From Polytrichum commune (Eukaryota > Streptophyta > Polytrichopsida > Polytrichales > Polytrichaceae), in NCBI GenBank assembly GCA_950295325.1, contig OX485803.1, forward strand, positions 40,131,554 to 40,195,553: 64,000 nt of DNA, written 5' to 3'. A model generated the notes under the pieces. It was given only the letters and a program-made list of their open reading frames with translations. It searched no databases and was not told where the DNA came from. The stretch's first letter is position 1, and each line of letters opens with the position of its first letter. This document shows positions 46,991 to 59,936 of the stretch, in pieces. Position numbers and translations under genes: made by a program.

Positions 46991-47849
46991 ATATATGTAA
47001 GACACATGAACAAGCCATGGAGACAAATCTCCCACCTCATGTTTGTATGATTTGAACAATTTTGAGTCATGCAAAAATTGCACAGGTTTTACCTCTTACG
47101 TAAAGCATCCAATGATGCAAATCTTGATTTTTGCCCATTTTGTTGCAATGTAACAATATTGTGTTTGTACAATGTAACTCATGTGCACACTTGATTTGAT
47201 AGTAGGGTTCTAATTTTTAATTGTAGAAATTCAAATTGGAGCCAACTAGCTTTTGTTGCTCCCATATGTAAAGCCAACATACGTCTCTTCATTGATAAGG
47301 AAGGGGCCATTCTGCAAAGTCCAATAAGTGCTTGGAGCCACCCCATTCCCCATACACAAAAGCAACGGTAGCCACGTAGCCGTTCCCAACAATATCCTGG
47401 AGGTGCCACACGGCACCCTAAAAAAAATTACCAAAGCCTTTTCATTTAGCCATTATATTTTGTTTGATTTTGTCACTAGAGTAGCCTTCATTAGGCCCAT
47501 AGTGATGGCCATGACACCTATTTTTCTTAACTGATTTTTTTTAAAAAAAAAAATGGGTTGCCCCATAGAGTTATGATTAACTCATTCCAATTGGGTCCCC
47601 TTTGACTAACAAGCAATTGGATGCCTTATAAGCTAAAGAAAATATTCCCATATCCGAATGAACCAAAGAAAGCAAATTTTCATGTTAAACCACTTGCATT
47701 TTCACCCCAAGTAAGATTTGTAGGGACCAGCTCAAAAAGTAAGAGATTTGAACCTGACACCTTAAAAGATTGTTAAAACAAGGTGAAATGCTTTGTGCGA
47801 TTGCTGCCCATTTTCAGAGTAAGTTAGAATCGGGAAGGCTAGATCGAGA
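46991..47849. other. Intergenic, no gene seen
   Basis: AT-rich with short open frames only. Confidence 0.4.
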
Positions 47850-48120
47850 GGGAGAGAGAATCGTTGCATACGAGCGTACCTCTCATCCATCCAATAGGAA
47901 AGATTGACCCCCCCCCCTTCTCCCTTATTAAGTTTGTGGCTAATTCATCTCAAATGACTTTGACTAGAGTACTTAATTTTGGGGTCTCAGGAAACCGATT
48001 CCATGGTCAAATCAACTAAAGAAAAACCACGTCCGGACCACATTATCTCCCGGTCCTTCTATGTCGGATGAATGAGACTTGGATGTAAAACCCTTGCATG
48101 CAATGATGCCCTCTCTCTTG
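47850..48120. mobile_element. MITE family R3, copy 2
   Basis: Left end GAGGGAGAGAGAATCGTTGC with CGTACCTCTCATCCATCC, and right end in reverse AGAGAGGGCATCATTGCATG. The core ATGACTTTGACTAGAGTACT with TTTGGGGTCTC matches the copy in PsbP-gene intron 5. Confidence 0.75.
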
Positions 48121-51100
48121 CGTTCCGATCCGCCCCCGAACTCCATAGCCCGTATTGAGCCTCAAATTCTTCACAAAAAGCTGTGCATTCCTTTGGGCTT
48201 TGAAACGGACTCCCAATATTAATGCTCGTCTTCAATGGCCAAGCCGTTTTGGAAATTGCATCACGTTCTCGGATTGCCCAAATAACCAATATTCGGTCGA
48301 TTGAGAAGACGCGATACTATACTTAGTTAAAAAAGAACTCGTGTAACATGCAGGTGGAGTCGGAACACCTATTCCTATTGACACTATAATACCATTGTTT
48401 GGGGGCATGTAACATGCGAACTTAGAACTAGACGTTTAATACATTGATGTGGGGGGGGGCAAATCTTCAAGCATTGGCCCACTAGCTAACTCATTTTCAA
48501 TGTGGTGATGGCACAATGATAACTTTTGGAGCGATGAATCGGCCTTTTGGGAATTGGTCCTTGGGGCTCACCCGCATCCCAAGAGATTGGGTAGTTACGG
48601 AGTTACACCATGATGTATCATTTGATGAAAAGTTTCCGAGAATTTTTACGGCGATTTAGTATTGGTCACACTATTTAACGTCGAGTAGCATTGTGGCTCA
48701 AGGGTTGTTGGGCCCCTAGGGAATCACTAGGGTTTTATCGCCCATTATTTGTGGCTCGAATAGGATTATGGCTATTGTAAGCAACGTTTGCTAGTGTGCG
48801 TTGTGGTAGTTGGCCTTAGCGAGTTTGGAGTTAGAGTAGAGGCGCCCATAACCGGTCATTTTAAGAGGCTCTAAGCCAAACTTGGAGAAGGATAAGGCAA
48901 TGCGATTTCTTTTTTCCTGTGCAGGAAGATAGAAATCAGGAGGATTGCAAATTTTTCGGTAATTTTATTCTTTGAATCAAAACTACTATGAATTGTTGAA
49001 ACCAAAAGTTGGCACAAATGAAATTCATTGAAATAGCATTTAGTTGAGGGCCCGGGCATGTGTGACTTCACACTTCACTTGAGGGTCCGTGACGGCATGA
49101 TGAGGATTTGGAGGTGTGTTGGGAAGGCCTTTGGACACTTTCGTTTGGGCTCTCACAATTTCATGGTCACGGCTCTTGGCTCGTGTGCGAAGCGGCCCTT
49201 AGTATGGGAGAAGGGTTTAAGCCTTGAAGGGTTTAAGCACATTAGACATTTTGTCTCGTAGGGGATTTGGGTTCCAATTAGTGTGACATTTATCTTTAAA
49301 AACGTGTTTGTTGTGTCATAGCCACTAGGATAAGTTTTGTCCCCTATAACCATATCCCGTGACTCGAAATTTGCCGCAACACGCCCGCTTCCTCGCAACA
49401 CTTTTCAATGAACATTGCCTAGTTGAAGCATACTAGCAATGATGTGTGATAGCATTGTCGTGTCGGTGGGCAAAAAAGCATAATAAATAGGATTCGAGTA
49501 TATTTGGATTTATACATAAATTTTGGACAATTTCAACCAATACGACGTACATTAGATTGCAAAACCCCACAAAATATGGTGGTTGGCGGACACGGAATAA
49601 AAACATTCAAAGTTGTGGTCATTGCGTTGTTACTTTTGTTGTTGTTGTTGTTGTTGTTGTTGTTTGCTGATTATTTTTGGCCCCACAAGTGCACACCCCT
49701 TATTGTTCTGGACAAGTGGTCTTCCCAAATATGCTTAATTTTTTGTTTAATTATTTTTCACTGTCAAAATGTGGTCGCCTTGCTATGGTTGCCAATGAGT
49801 ACCTGAGGTGTACAATTTCACTAGTGTTATGTGCACTACAAACATATGTAGCATGAACAATGGACATGTGTGACATAAAATTCTACATATCTATCACAAT
49901 GCTAGACTTCCGTATATCTCTCACTAACTCAAGTTGCCTAGGGCTCAGGGCAGGTTCAAACCAAAGGCATTAGGGTATGGCTCTTAAATGACCATGGTAC
50001 CCCACATTTTGGATGAGGCCATAGAGAAGTCCATGGACTATAGGCCCATCATCTTTTGGAGGGCACAAGCCCTTATTGTAAACCCAGATTCCTACCACAA
50101 ATTTCGTTGTGCTTACCCTCAAGAGCCATCCCCAAAAAAATCCATACAATCCTTGCCAACATTATCCATACTTGTCATGCGGGATTTCATGTAGATTTTT
50201 CATCCACTAAAAATGTTATGGGTTGTGGTCCAAAACTACCTTCTAAAAACCTATAGCGGCAGCCCATGACACTCAACTAATGAAAACTCAAGGATTCTCA
50301 AGAGTCATGGCCTAATAGTTTTTGTGTAAACATGCCCTCAAATATGGGCCAACGGCTCTTGAGAACAAGAGGTTTTTTGAGGGCCAACAAAGGGAAGAGA
50401 CGTAGCCCTATTTTTCTCTAACTTGGATGAGCTTTACCTCCAAAGTTGATCCACTCTTGTAAGGTACACAGTGCTAATACCAACACCTAGGTAATTGCCC
50501 TATGCAATTAAGATCTTAGATGGTTGTTTGTTGCAACTTGGTTGTGACAACAAACTTGCAACCAAATTGTAATGGACAATGTTAGTGCAAAAGACAAACT
50601 ATGTTTTGCAAATGGTAGGATAGACCTAGTAGATTTAGAAGTTTAGTTGAACCACCAAAATGTCCGCATGTTGATCCACATCACCCACCACGACAATCTC
50701 ATCCAAATCACAAACTAGAGTAGGACTTTCAATGGCTCAAACCATACCAACATACTACAACTAAACATACCAATTAGCGAGGGTGGTACTAATTCAAGTC
50801 ACACACACAATCTAGTCAAATCTCAAAGTTATCAAGGGTTGAAGTTGCTGCTGAGTGAAACCAAATTCATGACTTCGGTAGATTCTATGCTCATTTATCA
50901 TTGATTTCGAGAAAATTAATGCATGCCTGTGATTAGTGCGTGCTACATGCTTGTTGGTGCACAATGCCAAGTGCCGGTACTTTAGTAAATAGTGTCAACT
51001 GCTAGTACTTTCATGCCAAGTGCCAATACTTTAAATGAATAGTGTCAAATGCTGAGATGAACAATGCTTCCTAGATCTTTTGGTGGCACTAATTCATAGT

Positions 51101-51317
51101 GTTAAGGAATTAAGTATCACCTTCACTAATTTCCCACTCTCACTAATTGGTATGTTTAATATAGTGACCTCCAAAAGTAATGATGTTCCCTTTACAAATG
51201 TACAAAATTAACCTCTTTTTTGAAACGGGAAAAGCTTACATCATATGGTGCCAACACAATCTAAATAAGATGTGTAGCTACACTAAATATTGGCTACAAT
51301 ATAAAGTGTAGCTACAC
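48121..51317. other. Transposon-derived spacer, no gene seen
   Basis: 48480-49450 is somewhat more GC-rich with many short open frames, but no motif is recognisable. A (GTT)n microsatellite at about 49638-49664 produces a leucine-rich chance frame. Confidence 0.4.
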
Positions 51318-51552
51318 ACTACACATATAGTGTCACATGGTATTTATGTCACTATGGTAACTTTTCGGATGACACTTCTCATGAATAAGTGAACAAATAT
51401 TGTCATGGATGTTGGATGAGTTCATCCATTGGCCAAAACCCTACCTTCTCTTCTCAGCAACTTGTGATGAAATATTGCCATGGATAATTAAAATGTGGAT
51501 GACAAATCACTTGGTAAGTGATAGTAATTGCACCACTATAAATCTATATTCA
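51318..51552. mobile_element. MITE family M1, copy 2 (partial)
   Basis: Matches 28791-29030 in GTGTCA(C/T)ATGGTA, GACACTTCTCATGAATAAGT, ATATTGTCATGGATG, CAACTTGTGATGAAA and GTGATAGTAATTG. The right end was not found. Confidence 0.65.
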
Positions 51553-52933
51553 TCTATATGGCACAATTGATGCAACATAAGAGCAAGAGTATTGTAGTAA
51601 ATTTTAGAGGTTTCCCTAACACAGTAAAAAAAAGCACTTAAGCGCCAAGGACTATAGTCTACAGTTAAAAAGAAGGAGCCTTTTTTTTCTTAAATCATCA
51701 CAAACAATGAAGGCATAAATGGGCAAAAGAGCATAATTAAGAATTGGATGGAGGAGTAGTGGAGGAAAGTTGTATTCTCGTATGAAAGTAAATTCAACAT
51801 TGTGGGGTCTAATGGCCAAGAGTGGTGTTGGAAGAGGCATGGGGAAACCCTAAGTAATCATGTGGTTAATAAGATTGTGAAGCACGGAAGAGGGAGCATC
51901 ATGGTTGGGGTTGCATGAGTTGGGAGGGCATTGGGGAGATGTCCAAAACCAAGGGGAAAATGAATAGCGAGCATTATTAGAACACCTTACAAGACAACCT
52001 GAGCATGTCAGTTGAAAAGTTTAGAAAAATATCGGAGAGTGGGTTTTGGGTTTAGGGTTTAGGGAAAAGCATCAAAAGTAATGCATCACTCCAAATTCTT
52101 ATTTTTACCAATCATTGTTGGCTAATGAGTCTAATCACCATGAAAATTGACATGAGGCTACCTACACACTTTATTTAGATTGTGTTGGCACCAAGTGATG
52201 TAAGGCATTCCCGTATCTGAGAACATGTCAAATTTGTATGTTTTTAAAAGATGTTGCATTACTTTTGGAAGTCACTATATATGTTGGAGTTCATTTCAAA
52301 CCTCATATCCAAGTTTAGTGTTGTAGATAGTGCATAATAACTAACTTACTGTAGTTGATACGCAGGTTTAGTGTTTTGATGCCGAATACTTTTTCTTTTT
52401 AGATGACACATGAGATTTTGTAGAGCTTTTAACTTATAGGGGTGTGGCACGTGGCACTTTGCTCAAATTTTGAATTGATTTGTGTCAAATTTGCTTAGCA
52501 ACTATAGTAAATGCAGTATACATTATAGTGTTATTCTCTCTCATGTAAGTAGCATGTGACTATCAAGTATTTTTCTTTTGTGCGATTCTATGTTGTTTAT
52601 CAACTTTGTCCAAAATGACTCATACCCACAAAGATTGGCAAAACATTTATGAACCCGCCCATGTTTATTTTTCATTTCATTTCTTAGGACCCGCTCCAAA
52701 TATTGAAGTAAGTGCTAGGTATTATGGACCATGACCTCTTTGTATCCAATGGGTAATAACTCCATACAAACAAACATAACATTGTGACTAATGCAATTGC
52801 ACTTGTTCTCTTTCCATGGAATTAAGATGGTGTTGGCATGGAATAAATAGATAAAAGTTTGGATTCCATTATTGAGCCTTATTTTATGATGCATCCGATA
52901 TCCTTTCTTGACGTTCTTGTTATCATGTCTCTA
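51553..52933. other. Intergenic with short telomere-like tract
   Basis: 52044-52064 holds about three TTTAGGG/TTTTGGG units. The rest is AT-rich without a gene. Confidence 0.45.
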
Positions 52934-53685
52934 CACTAGTACAAAACATGGCTCCTTTGAATGCTTGTTTCGACACAAAAAGAGCCATTTAGACATGTAT
53001 CTAGGTTTTGGTTCATGGCTCCTAACACTACTAGGATTATGGTGTCTAGAGCTCACTTGGCTTTGATGCAAACCAATTTTGTGTCGTGTGAAAGGATCAC
53101 TTGGGTGGTCATTTTTACACCCTACTTATATGGTTCATGGCCACGTCTTGTTGACTAATTTGTGTCATGTTGAGTATGTGGTCACTTTGAGGATATGGCC
53201 ACTTTGTAAGCCTCATTGTTTGGCCCCACGACTGTGGCAGATATGTAGAGCCTAAGATAGACTACCGGGGAGGTTAAATTGCTTGGAATTATATATATAT
53301 GAAAACCTATAAAGATACTATGGTTTTTTTTTCAAAAAACGATAAATTTATATGAAACCTAAAAAAATTCCCAATTTGTTTTTTTAGAAATTGAGTGTTT
53401 TGAGTAGATTAAATAGCTTTGGGAAAATTCAAATTTTTTTGATAGATCTAAAAATCTATAAAGATTCTACCACTTTGTTTTCAAAAAATAATAATATCAT
53501 ATGCAACCTATAAAAGTTTGCAAAGTTATTTTAAGAAATGGGCTTGTCACTATCCATTGATACTATCCATTATATATTAACTACCCATAACTTTGTATAA
53601 TAAGTGTGTGCAGTAACTACATGCAATAATTATGTGCAATAACAATAAGTTCAATACCTTTTATTATGTGCACATGTGATGTGAG

Positions 53686-53780
53686 CGGAGTTGATGGCTA
53701 AGGACTTGCTTATGGGGTCCATGAGGTGTTGGGTTGAAATCCCCTTGGCTGTCATTCCTAGTAGTCTAGCACCCTATGCT
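53686..53780 (+). repeat. tRNA-like segment S2, copy 1 (in left arm)
   Basis: TGGCTAAGGAC resembles a Pol III A box and GGTTGAAATCC a B box, separated by about 30 bp. The reverse copy is at 55985-56070 with GATAGCTAAGGAC and GGTTCAAGCTC. It may be a SINE captured by the CACTA-like element or simply part of its arm. Confidence 0.5.
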
Positions 53781-54639
53781 CTTACTATATACGCACTTTA
53801 GAAATATGCAAGGTCATGTGAAATGTAAAAAGTGAAGAATTTTTTTTCTTTTCTTGTAAAATTTCAAATGTTGTAACAATAAAAAAAATTATCCTCCAAC
53901 AAGTTTGCATGCAATCTACTTAAGTTAGCCATAGTGTTAAATTTGATATGTTGCCTGAGAACAAAACTCAAACAGAACTAAACATGTCATATTATCTCCT
54001 TCACCAATGGTCTATAGCACTTCACCCCATCCACACATGTGAGTACATATTGTCCACCACCTTTGAGCTTGTGGTAACAACCATGGTGGCTCAAATTTGG
54101 CTCAATGGGGTTGTTAAAAAGCCCCACAATCATACTAGTGTAAGCTTGTCCAAAAAATGATGTTTGGGCCGTGTGTTAAGGATCATGTCCTTATTGACAC
54201 AAATCAAATTTTATTTAAACACTAACAATCCATGGTAAGTTTTTTATGCGGTAAGTTTTGTCATTAATTTGTAGGAGTGATTTTTAGAAATTGAATAATC
54301 TTATTTAACCCACCAAAGAGTGTTAAACCACTACATTTGACAATGACTAGGTGCCAGTTAAAACCACTTCGTCGTCATAGGATACTATCTTGATAGGATG
54401 TTATCTTGGAACTATAGTCATGATATCTTGGAACTATAATAATGTTATCTTGGAACTTTAGTTACCAACGAGGCTTGTTTCCTCGATAGTATCAAACCTT
54501 CTCTATAAACACAAGTAGAAGGTTAATAAAAAGAGAAGTAACCTCTCGCTCTTGGCCTCCCTTGCTCATAAAGTTGCACCTATCATTATTCTCTATCATA
54601 TTATCTCATTATTCTCATTACTTTTGAATAACAAGAATA

Positions 54640-54740
54640 AGTTGCCTAAGGGTACATAGCCACCTACAAGGTTAGGCCAAGTGAGGTGGCAACGGGCTTC
54701 AGACCTTTGACCTCATAGCCCCCACCTCGATATCTTAGTC
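54640..54740 (-). repeat. SINE-like segment S3
   Basis: The minus strand reads TTGGACTAAGATATCGAGG, GAGGTCAAAGGTCTGAAGCC and GTTGCCACCTCACTTGG, like the tRNA-related head and body of plant SINEs. Only one copy was found and the B box is degenerate. Confidence 0.45.
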
Positions 54741-54814
54741 CAAAACTCATTGCACCACACATGTGCAAAGAGAGGGCTTTGAAGCACTCTATATTTTAAG
54801 CGCGCTTTCACCTT

Positions 54815-55047
54815 GAAATGTAAGGACTACCAAGTACAGTACTTCTCATTTGTCCAACATACAAACTTGTCCCCTATAAACTTTTGGCGGATTCATCTCA
54901 AATGACTTGGACTAGATAAATTTGGGATCTTTAAACCTAAATATGGTGTCTAAATAATAAAATAAAAATAAAGATTGCTTACTATTCAATGCATCTATAC
55001 TGGATGAATGAAAGACATTCTTGTATGCAATAATTCCCTCTCTCTCA
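54815..55047. mobile_element. MITE family R3, copy 3 (nested)
   Basis: The core ATGACTTGGACTAGATAAAT with TTTGGGATCT and the right end TGGATGAATGAAAGACATTC ... AATAATTCCCTCTCTC match the other copies. The left inverted repeat is worn. It lies inside the CACTA-ended element. Confidence 0.65.
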
Positions 55048-55984
55048 CATTAGTAATTACTTAGAAAGATGACTCACATCTAGATCTATAAGATCTCCAA
55101 TACTAAAAAAAAGATAGAACATTCCTTCAAAAACATTCAATAATAAATATGGAATCTACATTGTTTTGTCTAATTAGTGTGGGTTACCATTCGGGGTTAT
55201 GCATTGCTATAACATTTTACTAAAAGTATCAATTACTACCCAAATAACATAAGTACTTAATATGCGCACTAAAGAATATGATATAACTTAGTTGGGAAAA
55301 AATGGTATTGTTGGTTAAAGATTTTAGCAACACGTAACTATGAATGGTAACCCACACTATGTAGTGCATAAGCTTGAATGAGCAGCCAAAAATATAACAA
55401 TTTGGAAGAGTAGAAATAGATCACTATTAGAAGACACTTGCATTTGACACAATGGTCCTTTGTACGAAGTAGCCATTTGCCAAATGGTCATTTTTACACC
55501 AAAGGACCATTGTAAGAATTGCAAGTGCGTGTTTGAGCCCACCATCATGGTTATAAAAAAACATTTCCACTCATGCACATATATGTTCTATTAGGATAGT
55601 AGGGCCAAGGCAAGATCAATTTTGACTCCATTTTTTTTTTAAATGGCTTATATGACTGCAGTCAATATGATGACCATATTTGACACCTCCAATCAAATAA
55701 TTGTCGTTTGGGATCATTTCACAATGACCATGGTTATTTTCATATTTTTTGTGCAGTAAGTATATTATATTGCGGATATTCGGACACCATGAACTACGGA
55801 ACATGCTTCATGTTTATTATTAGTTTTGATTACATTATAGATGGTTTGACGACCTATGCATGGGACCCACTTCCATTATTTTTGTATTGATTTTAGTAAG
55901 TTGAATTTCAAAATTATTCAAAAAATTTAAGAGTATACATTGCAAGCAGTCAAATGTAAGTAGGGCCCAACATCCATTACTTAG

Positions 55985-56070
55985 GGTGCTAGCCTAGGTA
56001 ATGGATGTCAAGTAGAGCTTGAACCCAAGACCTCATGGATCCCAGATCATGTCCTTAGCTATCAACTCCA
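55985..56070 (-). repeat. tRNA-like segment S2, copy 2 (in right arm)
   Basis: Reverse-oriented partner of 53686-53780, better preserved in the B-box region. Confidence 0.5.
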
Positions 56071-57128
56071 CTCACATCTCATGTGCACGTAACTAGTATG
56101 TACTATAGTGATTTGGTAAAAGAGTTATTTATGTAGTAATTGCACATAACTACTATACATAGTTACTATATGGTTACTACATGGAGTTACTATATACTTT
56201 GCAAAAAAAAAAGGTTGCATATAATTTTTTGAAAATAATTATGTAGACTCTTTATAGGTTTTCATATTTATGGATTTTTTGGGAATTATTTTAAGCTAGT
56301 TAACCTGCTTAAAACGCTCATTTCTCTAAATAACTTTGGAAAACTTTTTAGGTTGCAAATGAATAAATTATTTTTTGAAAATAAATAGGTAGACTTTTTA
56401 CAGGTTTTCAAATCTACGGATTTGGTTTGAAATTTATTCAAGCTATTTAACTTGCCTAAAATTCTCATTTCTTAAAATACTTTGCAAATTTATGTAGGTC
56501 GCATATGAATTTTTCATTTTTTGAAAAACAAAGTCCACATACTTTAGCCTTTACTAAATCTATCTATCTATCTATATATGCCAATTTCCCCAAACTATAT
56601 GACATGCCTGAAAGTTTGTCTCGGGCTTTCAATTCTCAATACTATCTTAGGCCAAACGACAAGGAGCTTACAATGTGACCATATTTGTGCATGAGTGGGC
56701 AAATCTTTCTATAACTAGGATGATGGGTATTGCCACACACTAGTCCTTTGATGTAAAAGTGACCATTATGTCAAATGCAAGTGTGTGGCAATACCCACAC
56801 TCCTAGTAATGATGATCACTTTGTAAGCTCTTTGTTGTTTGGTCCCGCAATCATGGCAGATTCACAAAGCCTAAGATAGTAAAGAGATCCAATTGCGACA
56901 TGAGTCGAACGACAACTATTTGGTTGGAGGTGTTAGGTTTGTTCTATTTATTTGATATAGTCAGATTAGCCATTTTCAGTAAAAATTATAAAAAAAGGAG
57001 TTAAAAAACAATCACACTATGGCCCTACTATCCTAAGAGTGGGTAGTCCAAAAGACTGTGGATTTCAACACACACAAGAAATCCGTGTCACAGCCAAGTG
57101 TTTGAAAGAGCCATGTTATGCACTAGTG

Positions 57129-59211
57129 ATATGATATTAGAGGGAAGCATGTAAAATGATTGAGTAATTGTAAGAACCGTCCCATAAGATATCACATGTT
57201 GGCACTAGGTCTATGCCACTTAATTTACATTAACTCTATCATGTTTGGTCGGTGTAAGTACTTGTATTTGATGTGAAACTTTGGCTGGGTAAGTCAAGGA
57301 ACAACATATTCTACCATGAGTGTCACACATGTTCATCACAAACTCAATCCACTGCGAAGCCGAGCAGAAATGCTACGTGTCACGTTTCTATTAGTTAGAA
57401 GTCGCACAACATCCTTTATGCCACCTCAAAACAATTAGCATCTCATCACTAAAATGCGAAACATGGTTTCATCACCTACACTATCCACTCCGACACCAAA
57501 AATTGCTAAGTATGCCATAATATTCTTAAACAAATCACACTACCCAACATAGTTAGTTGTTGTGATGACCAAATCCAAGATTTTGGAGGATTTCATGGTC
57601 TCGTGGCACAAATCCCCGCGATTGAAACCGTCTCGCATGGTGAGGAGCACGACTTTTTTAACACACACATGGTCCGGAAACCCCCAACCGTCCTATTGGG
57701 TTTCCATAACTATGTTGTCGCACTTTAAAATTTCCAAGGAATGGGCCCAAGACATCTCGATGGGACTCGGACTTCATTTGGTTACCCGTTTTCCACCCAA
57801 CTCTCCAATCGCATTGCCCTTGCAAAGTCCGTAGGTGTGTAGCCAAACAACGAGATCACGAGACTAAGTATTTGGGGGGCATGATTAGTTGGAGCTCATG
57901 GGCGATAAGAGAGGGTACGTCAAGTGGGCTCGAAGATATACTAATACGACAATGTGTTGTATGTTATTTTATTTGGTTTTCATTCATGAACTCAAGCTAG
58001 AGAGAGAAGAGAGAAGAAACGTTGACCCCTGATGGGATCAACATGATTGAAATGCCCGTTCGACCCACCCTTGATATTATGTCCACCAACTCAAGCTACT
58101 ACAAACGGAGGTAGTTAGTTAATCCGCAAAGCACATGCCTATCATCCCATCGAGTTCCTCAATGACAAGTCGTTTTGGTCAAATGCCATGGTTTCTAACT
58201 CATAACCAATTCCTCCTTGATCTTTCGCTCCATTGGTCGATGGTGGATCCTTGAGGCCTTTTGGTAGGGGTTTTATGATCATCGGAAATGCGTTTGTGGG
58301 GGAGAATCGTTTTCTATAAGCTCGTGTGTTTGGAATAATGTGTCTCTATATACCGTTTATGGTATTTAAGGTCAGATACTGCTTTCAATCACATGAGGTT
58401 ATACCTATAAATCGAGAACGTAATATGTTACCAAGAAAAGTCATCTATGTTCAATAATGTCTAAACAATCTGTTCGACTCTTGCTTGTAAAAAAGGAACT
58501 CTAGAGTACAGAGGTGTTTCATTGCATAATTCCAAATAGTTTGTGTCATTAAATACCTTAAATTGTGAAGTGACAATCATTGGAATGTCAAGATGACATT
58601 TAGATAGGCTTATCTTGTATGTCACGACATTATTAAACAACTAGATGATGGTCTCTTTCCAAAGAAAGAGTCTAATTAACTATGGTTGATGTCGAAAACT
58701 TTATAATACACAACCTAAATGCTCCCCATAAACGGGGAATCCTAGTATTAAAGAAGAACTATGTTGTTTTGATACCTAGTGCCACGGGATGCAGCCAAAG
58801 AGCCAAGTATTGTTATGACAATTGGCTTCTTTAAAAGTTGAAGATGCATTGATTGGCAAAACACTCACATTGCCGATGCATTTATAAAAATCACTTTCAA
58901 CATACACCATTTCTACAATTTATTCTAAGCAAATATAAATGCTAGCTATTAGTATTTCATAACTTCACACAAGAATAATCATCATGGTCCGTAATTATGG
59001 GTGAGAAGTCAATGTGGTCCATAGTACACTAAGGATCATAGGATTTGAGTCCTCTAGGATATCCAAAGGCAATGTTAGATGCACTTTGGGGTGACCTAAG
59101 CGCTTGCCACATGGCCCCATGGATACATGCACATGTAATAGTAAAAATGTGAATGTTGTGCTTGAAATATTGGTGAAGCCAACAACAACATAATATTATT
59201 CAATGAAGGGG
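57129..59211. other. Intergenic, no gene seen
   Basis: A 90-codon open frame at 57562-57834 lacks any recognised motif and has a competing frame on the other strand. No RNA gene or repeat family was recognised. Confidence 0.4.
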
Positions 59212-59420
59212 GAGAACCAACCACTGATTTACATATGAACGGGTTCAAATTGAGAAATAGTCAAATGAAGTTTAAGGCTTCAAGAAAATTACCCAAAATT
59301 TTAGAGGAATCCATGTGGTATGTTTCAAATTAATAAAGAAAAATGGGAAGATCACAACATGTATGTGGTTGGACTTGGAAACATAAGGATTTTGACCGAT
59401 TATGTCCAAAAGGCTTCTCA
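59212..59420 (+). repeat. Dispersed repeat X, copy 4
   Basis: Contains ACATATGAACGGGTTCAAAT, AGAAAATTACCC, AATTAATAAAGAAAAA and TTGGACTTGGAAACATAAGG. It is followed 50 bp later by a SINE S1 copy. Confidence 0.75.
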
Positions 59421-59469
59421 TACACTCTCATGATAATATGTAACTCTCAATATGGTCCGAGATGACCCT

Positions 59470-59625
59470 AAACTGTTGGATGTTAGTGGAGAGGTACCCA
59501 AACCAAACAAAATGGTTGGCGGTTCAATTCCCGGCCGTGAAATTGTCTCTCTACTTGACGGAAAAACTAGCCAGGTGGTCAAGCGCCTCTTATGTTCCAA
59601 AGAAGAAAAAGAAAGATATGTACCT
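59470..59625 (+). mobile_element. tRNA-derived SINE S1, copy 2
   Basis: A box TAGTGGAGAGG at 59484-59494 and B box GGTTCAATTCC at 59521-59531, then GTCTCTCTACTTGACGG, ATGTTCCAAAGAAG and an A-rich tail. Both boxes match Pol III consensus and the start-to-start spacing of 37 bp is typical. Confidence 0.82.
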
Positions 59626-59897
59626 ATCAACAAAAATCTTCTCAAATATAAGCTCTCCTTTGTAATGGCCGAGTAGACCACCTACCGAACTGGTCAAGCA
59701 CGGCATGGAAATATACATGGCACAACAAATGAATTTGTATTTTATAACAGAAGACCCTATAATGCTTTCATTGTTAACAATGAAGCTCTCTAGAGAAGTT
59801 TTTGATAGTAGTTCAATAAAGGGAAGTTGGATGGAAAACATCAAACCATGCGATACTCTTCAGGGGTTTTATCAAGGCATTGTTGATAAATTTCATG

Positions 59898-59936
<39 letters not shown>

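Larger units (their letters stand above)
52934..57128. mobile_element. CACTA-ended non-autonomous element, about 4.2 kb, with long inverted arms
   Basis: The left end reads CACTAGTACAAAACATGG; the right end in reverse reads CACTAGTGCATAACATGG. Similarity of the two arms continues inward in inverted orientation: left arm to about 53790, right arm back to about 55980. Landmarks include GGCAGAT...GCCTAAGATAG on the left with matching sequence on the right, several AACCTATAAAG(T/A)-type AT blocks, and GGAGTTGAT(G/A)GCTAAGGAC. Outside bases are CTA on the left and ATA on the right, so a 3-bp target duplication is imperfect. No transposase was found. The centre carries a nested MITE and a SINE-like segment. 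I assign it to CACTA/EnSpm by its ends only. Confidence 0.7.

Noticed and set aside
57562-57834. 90-codon open frame
   Set aside because: No motif, no codon bias distinguishable from its surroundings, and a competing frame on the other strand.
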